Source: Castellaniella hirudinis
GTDB lineage: Bacteria; Pseudomonadota; Gammaproteobacteria; Burkholderiales; Burkholderiaceae_B
DNA length: 64,000 bases
Direction: 5' to 3'
Assembly: GCF_042651965.1 (NCBI RefSeq)
Contig: NZ_JBHSDY010000001.1
Location: 372,001 to 436,000, forward strand
Below the pieces are notes generated by a model. The model was not told the origin of the DNA. It saw only the letters and a program-made list of their open reading frames with translations, and ran no database searches. The translations under genes were made by a program, and so were the position numbers. Positions 16,888-25,556 of this stretch are shown here, in pieces; positions within the stretch are counted from its first letter, which is position 1, and every line of letters begins with the position of its first letter.

Positions 16888-17675
16888 TCCGCCCCGTCTC
16901 CCAGACCCGCCCCGAGATGGGCTCGGGCTTTCCGACCCTGCTGCACAAAGAATTGATGCGCTTCTGGAAGGTCGGCACGCAGACCATCGCCGCCCCGGTG
17001 GTGACGGCGCTGCTGTACCTGCTGATCTTCTCCCACGTGCTGGAAGACCGCGTGCAGGTCTACGATGCGGTCTCCTACACCGCCTTCCTGATCCCCGGGC
17101 TGATGATGATGAGCATGCTGCAAAACAGCTTTGCCAATCCGTCCTCGTCCCTGATCCAGAGCCGCATCACCGGCAACCTGATCTTCGTGCTGCTGCCGCC
17201 GTTCTCCCATCGCCAGATCTTCGCCGCCTACATCCTGGCGGCGGTCGTGCGCGGGCTGGCCGTGGGCGTCTGTGTCTGGCTGGTGGCGCTGTTCTTCGTG
17301 CGCCTGCCGGTCGCGGCCCCGCTGTGGCTGCTGGCCTTCGCGGTGCTGTCGTGCTGGATCCTGGGAGTGCTGGGCCTGATCGCCGGCCTGTGGTCGGAAA
17401 AATTCGACCAATTGGCCGCCTTCCAGAACTTCCTGATCATGCCGGCCACCTTCCTGTCGGGCGTGTTCTATTCGATCCACAGCCTGCCGCCCTTCTGGCA
17501 GGAAGTCTCGCGCTGGAACCCCGTGTTCTACATGATCGACGGCTTCCGCTACGGATTCTTCACGGCGTCCGACGTTTCCCCCTGGCGCGGCCTGGCCATC
17601 GTGCTGGCCGTCGCCGTGGCCCTGAGCCTGTTCGCCCTGCGCCTGCTGGCGCGCGGCTACAAACTACGGAGCTGA
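16884..17675 (+). CDS. ABC-2 type transporter, permease (YadH-like)
   Basis: This 263-residue inner-membrane protein has about six hydrophobic segments. The first is TIAAPVVTALLYLLIFSHVL and the last lies near the C-terminus (IVLAVAVALSLFALRLL). The ABC-2 family landmark LSGVFYSIHSLPPFWQ, followed by NPVFYMIDGFRYGF, is intact. It forms the membrane half of the exporter with the ATPase upstream and is followed three bases later by the BolA-family gene. The substrate cannot be deduced. Confidence 0.93.
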   Translation: MIRPVSQTRPEMGSGFPTLLHKELMRFWKVGTQTIAAPVVTALLYLLIFSHVLEDRVQVYDAVSYTAFLIPGLMMMSMLQNSFANPSSSLIQSRITGNLIFVLLPPFSHRQIFAAYILAAVVRGLAVGVCVWLVALFFVRLPVAAPLWLLAFAVLSCWILGVLGLIAGLWSEKFDQLAAFQNFLIMPATFLSGVFYSIHSLPPFWQEVSRWNPVFYMIDGFRYGFFTASDVSPWRGLAIVLAVAVALSLFALRLLARGYKLRS

Positions 17676-17678
17676 ACC

Positions 17679-17930
17679 ATGTCCCCCACCCCCGACCACG
17701 TCCGCCAATACATCGCCGACAACCTGCCCTGCGAACATCTGGAAGTCGTCGGCGACGGCGCTCACTTCGAGGCCCTGATCGTCAGCCCCCTCTTCGAGGG
17801 CAAGCGCACGCTGGCCCGCCACCAGGCGGTCTACCAGGCCCTGGGCGATCGCATGCGCGCGGAAATCCACGCGCTGTCGATGCGCACCCTGACGCCGTCC
17901 GAGTACGAAACCACCAAAACCAATGGATAA
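17679..17930 (+). CDS. ibaG: BolA-family protein (IbaG type)
   Basis: This 83-residue protein has the BolA fold signature: HFEALIVSPLFEGKRTLARHQAVY (landmark positions about 29-52) and EIHALSMRTLTPSEY. IbaG-type BolA proteins partner with monothiol glutaredoxins in Fe-S handling. The gene is next to murA in E. coli too, which supports the IbaG assignment. Its last eight bases overlap the start of murA, so translation is likely coupled. Confidence 0.9.
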   Translation: MSPTPDHVRQYIADNLPCEHLEVVGDGAHFEALIVSPLFEGKRTLARHQAVYQALGDRMRAEIHALSMRTLTPSEYETTKTNG

Positions 17931-19176
17931 GCTGCTGATCCAGGGCGGCCGCCCGCTCCACGGCGAAGTCGCCATCTCGGGCGCCAAGAACGCCGCCCTG
18001 CCGATCCTCTGCGCCTCGCTGCTGACTGCCGACCCGCTGGAACTGGACAATGTCCCGGCCCTGCGCGACATCGGCACCACCCTGACCCTGCTGCAACGCA
18101 TGGGCGTACGCGCGGAACGCGGCGGCGAGACCCGCGTCACGCTCCAGGCCGATCAGGTGTCCAGCCAGGAAGCCCCCTACGAGCTGGTCAAGACCATGCG
18201 GGCCTCCATCCTGGTGCTGGGACCGCTGGTGGCGCGCTTCGGCCGCGCCCGGGTCAGCCTGCCGGGCGGCTGCGCCATCGGCCAGCGGCCGGTAGACCAG
18301 CACATCAAGGGCCTGGCCGCCATGGGCGCGCGCATTCACATCGACCACGGCTTCGTCGTGGCCGAGGCCGAGCGCCTGCGCGGCGCCAACATCCTGACGG
18401 ACATGGTCACCGTCACCGGCACGGAAAACCTGCTGATGGCCGCCGCCCTGGCCGAAGGCCGCACCGTGCTGGAAAACGCCGCCTGCGAACCGGAAGTCGT
18501 CGATCTGGCGAACGTCCTGATCGCCATGGGCGCGCACATCGAAGGCCACGGCACCGACCGCATCGTCATCGAGGGCGTGGAGCGCCTGCACGGCGCCAGC
18601 CACCGCATCGTGCCCGACCGCATCGAAGCCGGCACCTTCCTGTGCGCCGTGGCCGCCACGGGCGGCGACATCACGCTGCGCCATGCAGCCCCCGACACGC
18701 TGGGCGCGGTGCTGGACAAGCTGCGCGACGCCGGGCTGGAGATCACCACCGGGCCGGACTGGATCCGCGCCCGCATGAGCGGCCGGCCGCGCGCGACGGG
18801 CTTTCGCACCAGCGAATACCCGGGCTTTCCGACCGACATGCAGGCCCAGGTCATGGCCCTGAACACCCTGGCCGAAGGCACCGCCGTCATCACCGAAAAC
18901 ATCTTCGAAAACCGCTACATGCACGTGCAGGAACTGCACCGCATGGGCGCGGACATCGAGATCGACGGCCACACCGCCGTGGTCCAGGGCGTCGAGCAGT
19001 TGCTGGGGGCCACCGTCATGGCCACCGACCTGCGCGCCTCGGCCAGCCTGGTGATCGCCGGCCTGGCGGCCAGCGGCCAGACCACGGTGGAACGCATCTA
19101 TCACCTGGACCGCGGCTATGAACGCATGGAGCGCAAGCTCCAGGCGCTGGGCGCGGACATCCAACGCATCCAATAA
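17923..19176 (+). CDS. murA: UDP-N-acetylglucosamine 1-carboxyvinyltransferase
   Basis: This 417-residue enzyme starts peptidoglycan precursor synthesis by adding enolpyruvate to UDP-GlcNAc in the cytoplasm. The catalytic loop SLPGGCAIGQRPVDQH carries Cys117, the residue targeted by fosfomycin. The substrate-binding ISGAKNAALP is near residue 19, and the usual ATDLRASASLVIAGL and DRGYE segments close the second domain. The length is typical. The gene overlaps ibaG at its 5' end, and hisG follows six bases after its stop. Confidence 0.98.
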   Translation: MDKLLIQGGRPLHGEVAISGAKNAALPILCASLLTADPLELDNVPALRDIGTTLTLLQRMGVRAERGGETRVTLQADQVSSQEAPYELVKTMRASILVLGPLVARFGRARVSLPGGCAIGQRPVDQHIKGLAAMGARIHIDHGFVVAEAERLRGANILTDMVTVTGTENLLMAAALAEGRTVLENAACEPEVVDLANVLIAMGAHIEGHGTDRIVIEGVERLHGASHRIVPDRIEAGTFLCAVAATGGDITLRHAAPDTLGAVLDKLRDAGLEITTGPDWIRARMSGRPRATGFRTSEYPGFPTDMQAQVMALNTLAEGTAVITENIFENRYMHVQELHRMGADIEIDGHTAVVQGVEQLLGATVMATDLRASASLVIAGLAASGQTTVERIYHLDRGYERMERKLQALGADIQRIQ

Positions 19177-19182
19177 AGCGAC

Positions 19183-19842
19183 ATGGCTCAATCCCCCCTG
19201 ACCCTGGCCCTGTCCAAAGGCCGCATCTTCGAAGAAACCCTACCGCTGCTGGCCGCCGCCGGCGTGGGCGTGCCGGAAAACCCGGAATCCTCACGCAAGC
19301 TGATCCTGCCCACGGACTCGGACGAACTGCGCATCATCATCGTGCGCGCGTCCGACGTGCCCACCTACGTCCAGTACGGCGCGGCCGACTTCGGCATCGC
19401 CGGCAAGGACGTGCTGTACGAGCACATGGCGCAGCACCCGGGCGGGCTGTACCAGCCCATCGACCTGAACATCGCCCGCTGCCGCCTGTGCGTGGCCGCC
19501 CCCGAAGGCTTCGACTACCAGGCCGCCGTGCGACAGGGATCGCGCCTGCGCATCGCCACCAAATACGTGCGCGCCGCGCGCGAGCACTTCGCCGCCAAGG
19601 GTGTGCACGTGGACATCATCAAGCTCTACGGCTCGATGGAACTCGCCCCGCTGGTGGGCCTGGCCGACGCCATCGTCGACCTGGTGTCCTCGGGCGGCAC
19701 GCTGCGCGCCAACCGTCTGGTCGAGGTCGAGGAAATCCGCCAGATTTCCTCGCGCCTGATCGTCAACCAGGCCGCGCTCAAAATGAAGGGCGAACGCCTG
19801 CAGCCGTTCCTGGGCGCCTTCGCCCGTGCCGCCACGCAGTAA
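19183..19842 (+). CDS. hisG: ATP phosphoribosyltransferase, short form
   Basis: This 219-residue enzyme carries out the first step of histidine synthesis. It has the family opening LTLALSKGRIFEETLPLL, the GIAGKDVL segment and the PRPP-binding DLVSSGGTLRAN loop. Long-form HisG (about 300 residues) has a C-terminal ACT-like feedback domain. This protein lacks it and so belongs to the short form, which needs the HisZ regulatory subunit. hisZ is not in this window. The gene leads the his operon, 38 bases before hisD. Confidence 0.97.
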   Translation: MAQSPLTLALSKGRIFEETLPLLAAAGVGVPENPESSRKLILPTDSDELRIIIVRASDVPTYVQYGAADFGIAGKDVLYEHMAQHPGGLYQPIDLNIARCRLCVAAPEGFDYQAAVRQGSRLRIATKYVRAAREHFAAKGVHVDIIKLYGSMELAPLVGLADAIVDLVSSGGTLRANRLVEVEEIRQISSRLIVNQAALKMKGERLQPFLGAFARAATQ

Positions 19843-19880
19843 GACAAGTAAGATAGACCATTCACGTTCCGGTTCCCGTC

Positions 19881-21188
19881 ATGTCCCTGATTCACCGCCT
19901 GGATGCCCGCGCCGCCGATTTCGATGCGGCCCTGACCCGATTGCTGGCCTATGACGCCTCGCAGGACGAGGCCATCGAGACCGCCGTGCGTGACATCCTG
20001 CACGACGTGCAGACGCGCGGCGATGCGGCGATCCTGGACTACACGGCGCGCTTCGACCATGTCCGGGCCGACCGTCTGGAGGCCCTGGAAATCCCCCGCG
20101 CCGACTGGCTGGCGGCCCTGGACGGCCTGCCCGCCGACCAGCGCGCCGCGCTGGAAGCCGCCGCCGACCGCGTGCGCCGCTACCACGAGCACCAGCGCGC
20201 CGAGACCTGGACCTACACCGAGCCCGATGGCACGGTGCTGGGCCAGCAGGTCACCCCGCTGGACCGCGTCGGCCTGTACGTGCCGGGCGGCAAGGCCGCC
20301 TACCCGTCCTCGGTGCTGATGAACGCCATCCCGGCCAAGGTCGCCGGTGTGCCCGAGCTGATCATGGTCACCCCCACGCCCGGCGGCACGCGCAACCCCA
20401 TGGTGCTGGCCGCTGCCGCCCTGGGCGGCGTCGATCGCGTGTTCGCCATCGGCGGGGCCCAGGCCGTGGGCGGCCTGGCCTACGGCACCGAAACCCTGCC
20501 GGCGGTGGACAAGATCACCGGCCCGGGCAATGCCTATGTGGCCGCCGCCAAGCGCCGCGTCTTCGGCACGGTAGGCATCGACATGATCGCCGGGCCGTCC
20601 GAGATCCTGATCGTGGCCGACGGCAGCACGCCGGCCGACTGGCTGACCATCGACCTGTTCTCCCAGGCCGAACACGACGAGCTCGCCCAGGCCATCCTCC
20701 TGTGCCCGGACGGCGACTACCTGGACGCGGTCCAGGCCGCCATCGAACGCCTGCTGCCGGCCCAGCCGCGCGCCGACATCCTGCGCGTCAGCCTGGCCAA
20801 CCGGGGCGCGCTGATCCGCACCGACAGCCTGGAACAGGCCTGCGACATCGTCAACCGCATCGCGCCGGAACACCTGGAACTCTCCACCCGCGATCCGCAG
20901 GCCCTGCTGCCCCTGGTCCGCCACGCCGGCGCGATCTTCCTGGGGGCCTACAGTTCCGAATCCCTGGGCGATTACTGCGCCGGGCCGAACCACGTGCTGC
21001 CCACCGCGCGCACCGCGCGCTTCTCCTCGCCGCTGGGCGTGTATGATTTCCAGAAGCGCAGCAGCCTGATCCAGGTTTCGCACGCCGGCGCCCAGACCCT
21101 GGGCCGCATCGCCGCCACCCTGGCCACCGGCGAGGGCCTGCACGCCCACGCCGCCAGCGCCTCGCTGCGCCTGGACGCGCAGCCCTGA
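19881..21188 (+). CDS. hisD: Histidinol dehydrogenase
   Basis: This 435-residue zinc enzyme performs the last two oxidations of histidine synthesis. Recognisable segments are VGLYVPGGKAAYPSSVLMNA, KITGPGNAYVAAAKR, GIDMIAGPSE, the active-site SQAEHDELAQ, the RIAPEHLEL stretch with its catalytic Glu/His pair, and SPLGVYDFQKRSS. The length matches the family. The next his gene in the string is hisB; hisC, which I would expect here in Bordetella-like genomes, is missing. Confidence 0.98.
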   Translation: MSLIHRLDARAADFDAALTRLLAYDASQDEAIETAVRDILHDVQTRGDAAILDYTARFDHVRADRLEALEIPRADWLAALDGLPADQRAALEAAADRVRRYHEHQRAETWTYTEPDGTVLGQQVTPLDRVGLYVPGGKAAYPSSVLMNAIPAKVAGVPELIMVTPTPGGTRNPMVLAAAALGGVDRVFAIGGAQAVGGLAYGTETLPAVDKITGPGNAYVAAAKRRVFGTVGIDMIAGPSEILIVADGSTPADWLTIDLFSQAEHDELAQAILLCPDGDYLDAVQAAIERLLPAQPRADILRVSLANRGALIRTDSLEQACDIVNRIAPEHLELSTRDPQALLPLVRHAGAIFLGAYSSESLGDYCAGPNHVLPTARTARFSSPLGVYDFQKRSSLIQVSHAGAQTLGRIAATLATGEGLHAHAASASLRLDAQP

Positions 21189-21199
21189 CCCCGCCCGCC

Positions 21200-21216
21200 C
21201 GGCCCCCACGGGGCCG
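21200..21216. other. GC hairpin in hisD-hisB gap
   Basis: CGGCCCC-CAC-GGGGCCG forms a perfect seven-base stem in the 53-base gap where hisC would be expected. No T tract follows, so it is unlikely to be an intrinsic terminator. It may slow decay or mark an old deletion junction. Confidence 0.5.
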
Positions 21217-21241
21217 CGCGGCTCACACCGATCACCTACTC

Positions 21242-21835
21242 ATGTCCATGCGCACCGCCACCATCGAACGCAACACCCAGGAAACCCGTATCCGCGTCAG
21301 CATCAATCTGGACGGCACCGGCACCCGCAGCCTGAACACCGGCGTGCCCTTCCTCGATCATATGCTGGACCAGATCGCGCGCCACGGCCTGTTCGATCTG
21401 GACGTCCACTGTGACGGCGACACCCACATCGACGACCATCACAGCGTCGAGGACGTCGGCATCACCCTGGGCCAGGCCTTCGCCGCCGCCGCAGGCGACA
21501 AGGCCGGCCTGCGCCGCTACGGTCACGCCTACGTGCCGCTGGATGAATCCCTGTCGCGCGTGGTGGTGGACCTGTCCGGCCGCCCCGGCCTGTTCTATTT
21601 CGTGGATTACGCCCGGGCGCGCATCGGCGCCTTCGACGTCGATCTGGCGCGCGAATTCTTCCAGGGCTTCGTCAACCACGCCCTGGCGACCGTGCACATC
21701 GACAATCTGCGCGGGGAAAACGCCCACCACCAGTGCGAAACGATCTTCAAGGCCTTCGGCCGCGCGCTGCGCATGGCCACCGAGGTCGATCCGCGCGCCG
21801 GCGGCGCCATCCCCTCGACCAAGGGCACGCTGTAA
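21242..21835 (+). CDS. hisB: Imidazoleglycerol-phosphate dehydratase
   Basis: This 197-residue monofunctional HisB lacks the phosphatase domain found in enterics. The two metal-binding repeats are present, DDHHSVEDVG near residue 64 and NAHHQCETIFKAFGRALR near residue 160, together with GVPFLDHMLDQ. Translation may begin at 21242 or at the second ATG at 21248; the latter gives the commoner N-terminus MRTATIER. The gene is followed 30 bases later by hisH. Confidence 0.97.
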   Translation: MSMRTATIERNTQETRIRVSINLDGTGTRSLNTGVPFLDHMLDQIARHGLFDLDVHCDGDTHIDDHHSVEDVGITLGQAFAAAAGDKAGLRRYGHAYVPLDESLSRVVVDLSGRPGLFYFVDYARARIGAFDVDLAREFFQGFVNHALATVHIDNLRGENAHHQCETIFKAFGRALRMATEVDPRAGGAIPSTKGTL

Positions 21836-21865
21836 CCCCGTTCTCATCGCCAGGACTTCCGCATC

Positions 21866-22510
21866 GTGACCCGCATCGCCATCGTCGATTACGGCATGGG
21901 CAACTTCCATTCCGTCGCCCGCGCCCTGCAAGCCGCCGCTCCCGACCACGACATCCGCATCGCCCGCGGCGCCGATGAGATCCGCGCCGCCGACCGCATC
22001 GTGTTCCCCGGCCAGGGCGCCATGCCCGACTGCATGCAGACGCTGATCACGTCCGGGCTGCGCGACGCCGTGCTGCAGGCCGCGCGGGAAAAGCCGCTGC
22101 TGGGCGTGTGCGTCGGCGAACAGATGCTGTTCGACGCCAGCGACGAGGGCGACACCCCCGGCCTGGGCCTGTTTGCCGGCCGCGTGCGCCGCTTCCAGGG
22201 CCCGGCCTTCGACCATGCGACCGACGACGGCGCGCGGCTGAAAGTCCCCCACATGGGCTGGAACGCCGTCACCCAGACCCGCGCCCACCCGCTGTGGGAC
22301 GGCATCGCCCAGGACACGTCGTTCTACTTCGTCCACAGCTATTACGCCGAACCCGCCGACCCGGCGCTGACCGCCGGCACCAGCCGCTACGGCCTGCCGT
22401 TCTGCTGCGCGATTGCGGACGGCAATATTTTTGCCGTACAGTTTCACCCAGAAAAGAGCGCAGCCCCCGGGCTGCAGATGTACCGTAACTTCACCCGCTG
22501 GCAGCCCTGA
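21866..22510 (+). CDS. hisH: Imidazole glycerol phosphate synthase, glutaminase subunit
   Basis: This 214-residue class I glutamine amidotransferase starts with GTG. The nucleophile Cys82 lies in GVCVGEQML, and the His-Glu pair is in QFHPEKS near residue 198. It supplies ammonia to HisF through the heterodimer channel. The opening IAIVDYGMGNFHSVARAL is the family standard. The usual loop after PGQGAMPDC is intact, so the protein should be active. Confidence 0.97.
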   Translation: MTRIAIVDYGMGNFHSVARALQAAAPDHDIRIARGADEIRAADRIVFPGQGAMPDCMQTLITSGLRDAVLQAAREKPLLGVCVGEQMLFDASDEGDTPGLGLFAGRVRRFQGPAFDHATDDGARLKVPHMGWNAVTQTRAHPLWDGIAQDTSFYFVHSYYAEPADPALTAGTSRYGLPFCCAIADGNIFAVQFHPEKSAAPGLQMYRNFTRWQP

Positions 22511-22556
22511 AGCCCCCGGCTTCCGGCACCGCCCCCTTTCCGTACCGACGACGACC

Positions 22557-23330
22557 ATGCTGCTCATCCCCGCCATCGACCTCAAAGACGGACATTGCGT
22601 GCGCCTGCGCCAGGGCGACCTGGACCAGGCCACCGTGTTCTCCGAAGACCCCGCCGCCATGGCCGCCCAATGGGCCGCCCAGGGCGCGCGCCGCCTGCAC
22701 CTGGTGGACCTGAACGGCGCCGTCGCCGGCAAGCCGCGCAACCGCGCCGCCATCCAGGCCATCGTGGACACCGTGGACGACGCCATCCCGGTGCAGATCG
22801 GCGGCGGCATCCGCGACCTGGACACGGTCGAATACTACCTCGACAACGGCATCTCCTACGTCATCATCGGCACGGCCGCCGTCAAGGATCCGGGCTTCCT
22901 CAGCGACGCCTGCTCGGCCTTCCCCGGCCACATCATCGTCGGCCTGGACGCGCGCGACGGCAAGGTCGCCACCGACGGCTGGTCGAAACTGACCCGCCAC
23001 GACGTGCTGGACCTGGGCCGCAAATTTGAAGACTACGGCTGCGAATCCATCATTTATACCGACATCGGCCGCGACGGCATGCTCTCGGGCGTCAACATCG
23101 AAGCCACCGTGCGCCTGGCGCAGCACGTGCGCATTCCCGTCATCGCCTCGGGCGGCGTCGCCTCGCTGGACGACATCCGCGCGCTGTGCGAAGTCACCGG
23201 TGAAGGCGTGGACGGCGCCATCCTGGGCCGCAGCCTGTACGAGGGCACCCTGGACTTCGCCGCCGCCCAGAAACTGGCCGACGAACTGGTCGGCCCCCCG
23301 GACGAGGACGGCGAGGACAGCGACGCATGA
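22557..23330 (+). CDS. hisA: ProFAR isomerase
   Basis: This 257-residue TIM barrel opens with MLLIPAIDLKDGHCVRL, with the catalytic Asp in AID and the second one in YTDIGRDGM. I place the start at the ATG at 22557; an in-frame codon at 22413 lies within hisH and is rejected. Phosphate-binding segments are IGGGIRDL and IASGGVAS. The C-terminus is an acidic tail (DEDGEDSDA). Its stop overlaps the hisF start. Confidence 0.97.
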   Translation: MLLIPAIDLKDGHCVRLRQGDLDQATVFSEDPAAMAAQWAAQGARRLHLVDLNGAVAGKPRNRAAIQAIVDTVDDAIPVQIGGGIRDLDTVEYYLDNGISYVIIGTAAVKDPGFLSDACSAFPGHIIVGLDARDGKVATDGWSKLTRHDVLDLGRKFEDYGCESIIYTDIGRDGMLSGVNIEATVRLAQHVRIPVIASGGVASLDDIRALCEVTGEGVDGAILGRSLYEGTLDFAAAQKLADELVGPPDEDGEDSDA

Positions 23331-24148
23331 GCCAGGCCGCCGCTCCCCGGACCGACGCATCGGCCTCGTCGGGCCTGTGCCGCCGCATCATCCCCTGCCT
23401 GGACGTCAACGCCGGGCGGGTGGTCAAGGGCGTGAACTTCGTCAACCTGACCGACGCCGGCGACCCGGTCGAAATCGCCCGCCGCTACGACGAGCAGGGC
23501 GCAGACGAGATCACCTTCCTGGACATCACGGCCACGTCCGATGACCGCGACCTGATCCTGCCCATCATCGAAGCCGTGGCGCGCCAGGTCTTCATCCCCC
23601 TGACGGTCGGCGGCGGCGTGCGCCAGGTCGCCGACGTGCAGCGCCTGCTGGACGCAGGCGCCGACAAAGTCTCGATCAACAGCGCCGCCATCGCCCGCCC
23701 CGAACTCGTGGCCGAGGCCGCTCGCCACCACGGCTCGCAATGCATCGTCGTGGCGCTCGACGCCCGCCGTGTCTCCGGCGCCGGCGAAGACCCGCGCTGG
23801 GAAATCTTCACCCATGGCGGACGCCGCGCCACCGGCCTGGACGCCGTGCAATGGGCATGCCGCATGGCCGACCTGGGCGCCGGCGAACTGCTGCTCACCA
23901 GCATGGACCGCGACGGCACCAAATCCGGTTTCGACCTGGAGCTGACCCGCGCGGTTTCGGACGCCGTGCCCGTGCCGGTGATCGCCTCGGGCGGCGTCGG
24001 CACCCTGCAGCACCTGGCCGACGGCATCCTCGAGGGTCATGCCAGCGCCGTACTGGCCGCCAGCATCTTCCACTTCGGTCAGCACACCCTGGCCGAGGCC
24101 AAGGCCTACCTGGCCGCCCGGGGCATCCCGGTGCGCTCCGCCGTATGA
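23327..24148 (+). CDS. hisF: Imidazole glycerol phosphate synthase, cyclase subunit
   Basis: This 273-residue TIM barrel works with HisH to form imidazole glycerol phosphate and AICAR. It has RRIIPCLDVNAGRVVKGV with the first catalytic Asp, LDITATSDDRD, VGGGVRQ, TSMDRDGTKSG with the second Asp, and VIASGGVGT. The N-terminus has about 15 extra residues before RRIIPCLDV (SQAAAPRTDASASSGLC). It overlaps both neighbours by four bases (ATGA), which points to coupled translation of hisA-F-I. Confidence 0.97.
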   Translation: MSQAAAPRTDASASSGLCRRIIPCLDVNAGRVVKGVNFVNLTDAGDPVEIARRYDEQGADEITFLDITATSDDRDLILPIIEAVARQVFIPLTVGGGVRQVADVQRLLDAGADKVSINSAAIARPELVAEAARHHGSQCIVVALDARRVSGAGEDPRWEIFTHGGRRATGLDAVQWACRMADLGAGELLLTSMDRDGTKSGFDLELTRAVSDAVPVPVIASGGVGTLQHLADGILEGHASAVLAASIFHFGQHTLAEAKAYLAARGIPVRSAV

Positions 24149-24585
24149 CGACGCCCGGTCCCGGCACGCCCGCCTCCGGCGATTGGCTGGCCGCCCTGCG
24201 TTTCGACGATCAGGGCCTGATCCCCGCCATCGCCCAGGACGCCCAAAGCGGCACCGTGCTGATGGTGGCCTGGATGAACGCCGAAGCCGTCCAGGAAACC
24301 GTGCGCACCGGCCGCGCCGTGTATTTCTCGCGTTCGCGCGGCCGCCTGTGGCGCAAGGGCGAGGAGTCCGGCCACGTCCAGCAGGTCCACGACATCCGCC
24401 TGGACTGCGACGGCGACGTGCTGCTGCTGAAAATCACCCAGATCGGCGGCATCGCCTGCCACACCGGGCGCGAACGCTGCTTCTTCCGCGGCCTGGACCT
24501 GAACGGCGACCAACCCGCCTGGGTCGAACAGGATCCGGTGCTGAAGGACCCGGCCGCCATCTACGGCCATTCGCACGGCCACTGA
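24145..24585 (+). CDS. hisI: Phosphoribosyl-AMP cyclohydrolase
   Basis: This 146-residue zinc enzyme opens the adenine ring of phosphoribosyl-AMP. The start ATG at 24145 overlaps the hisF stop. The diagnostic parts are VLMVAWMN, YFSRSRGRLWRKGEESGH, the metal-binding DCDGDVLLL and CHTGRERCFF. As in other betaproteobacteria, hisI and hisE are separate genes here, whereas enterics fuse them. Confidence 0.97.
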   Translation: MTTPGPGTPASGDWLAALRFDDQGLIPAIAQDAQSGTVLMVAWMNAEAVQETVRTGRAVYFSRSRGRLWRKGEESGHVQQVHDIRLDCDGDVLLLKITQIGGIACHTGRERCFFRGLDLNGDQPAWVEQDPVLKDPAAIYGHSHGH

Positions 24586-24639
24586 ACACCCGCGCCGGGC
24601 CGGCTGCGCCCGGCCCGCTCTCGATCACGGATTGCCTAC

Positions 24640-24984
24640 ATGACGACTTCCTCCACCGCCGATACCCTGGCCCGGCTGGCCGACACGCTGGCGACGCGCC
24701 GGCCCGATCGCGGCGGCGATCCGCAGTCGTCCTACACCGCCAAACTGCTGGCGCGCGGACCGGACGCCTTCCTGAAGAAGATCGGCGAAGAAGCTACCGA
24801 ACTGGTCATGGCCGCCAAGGACGGCAACCGCGAGCAGATCGTCTACGAGACCGCCGACCTGTGGTTCCACTGCCTGGTCGCCCTGACGCACTTCGACCTG
24901 CGTCCCGAAGACGTGCTGACCGAACTGGCTCGCCGCGAAGGCCTGTCCGGGCTGGAAGAAAAGGCGTCTCGCCCCAAGGATTAG
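24640..24984 (+). CDS. hisE: Phosphoribosyl-ATP pyrophosphatase
   Basis: This 114-residue all-alpha pyrophosphatase of the MazG-like superfamily has SSYTAKLL, then KKIGEEATELVMAAKDG and YETADLWFHCLVAL, where the acidic residues bind Mg. It is the last his gene. The 194 bases after it hold a long perfect palindrome and no gene. Confidence 0.96.
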   Translation: MTTSSTADTLARLADTLATRRPDRGGDPQSSYTAKLLARGPDAFLKKIGEEATELVMAAKDGNREQIVYETADLWFHCLVALTHFDLRPEDVLTELARREGLSGLEEKASRPKD

Positions 24985-25066
24985 CAGGGCCCTGTTTATC
25001 TCATTCACACACGCCTCGGCTTGCCATCACCACGTCGCGGCCTGCATGCCGCTCCGATTCGATAGG

Positions 25067-25095
25067 CATGAAATGGTCCTCAGGACCATTTCATG
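25067..25095. repeat. Perfect 14-bp inverted repeat with single-base centre
   Basis: CATGAAATGGTCCT, one C, then AGGACCATTTCATG: every base of the two arms pairs, and a G-T and a G-C pair can extend it to 25065-25097. It lies between hisE and the HIT-family gene. The T content after it is too low for a rho-independent terminator. Exact symmetry over 29 bases suggests an operator or a foldback element. Nearby bases 25115-25140 are AT-rich but give no convincing promoter. Confidence 0.8.
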
Positions 25096-25178
25096 TCCAA
25101 TCTCATCCAACCCCCTTAAAAATATGGCAACATATGGGATTGATCGGGTCGATGTCCGGCCCCGCCTCGTAGATTCCC

Positions 25179-25547
25179 ATGAGCCACGATTGCCTGTTCT
25201 GTAAAATCGCCCGGCACGAAATCCCCGCCCGCATTGTCCACGAAGACGACGAATTCCTCGCATTCCACGACATCAATCCGGCGGCGCCCGTGCATCTGCT
25301 GCTGATTCCAAAACATCACGTCGCCTCCCTGGCCGAACTCGGTCCCGCGGATGGCGACTGGCTGGCTCGCATGCTGCGTCTGGCGCCCGAAATCGCCTTC
25401 GCCAACGGCTGCAATCCGCTGCCTGCCGGGGGCTTCCGTCTGGTGGCCAACACCGGCACTGAAGGCGGCCAGGAAATCGATCACCTGCATTTCCACATTC
25501 TGGGGGGCGAACGCCCCTGGTCCAATCGCGCGGCGCCCGCCGCTTAA
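25179..25547 (+). CDS. hinT: HIT-family purine nucleoside phosphoramidase (HinT-like)
   Basis: This 122-residue histidine-triad protein carries HLHFHILGG near its C-terminus, the HxHxHxx motif, and the N-terminal CLFCKIARHEIPARIVHEDD opening typical of HinT. HinT hydrolyses aminoacyl-AMP-type phosphoramidates; its role in the cell is unclear. The gene lies ten bases before tatA, an arrangement I associate with Burkholderiales, and may be co-transcribed with the tat genes. Confidence 0.95.
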   Translation: MSHDCLFCKIARHEIPARIVHEDDEFLAFHDINPAAPVHLLLIPKHHVASLAELGPADGDWLARMLRLAPEIAFANGCNPLPAGGFRLVANTGTEGGQEIDHLHFHILGGERPWSNRAAPAA

Positions 25548-25556
25548 GGAGTTCTC

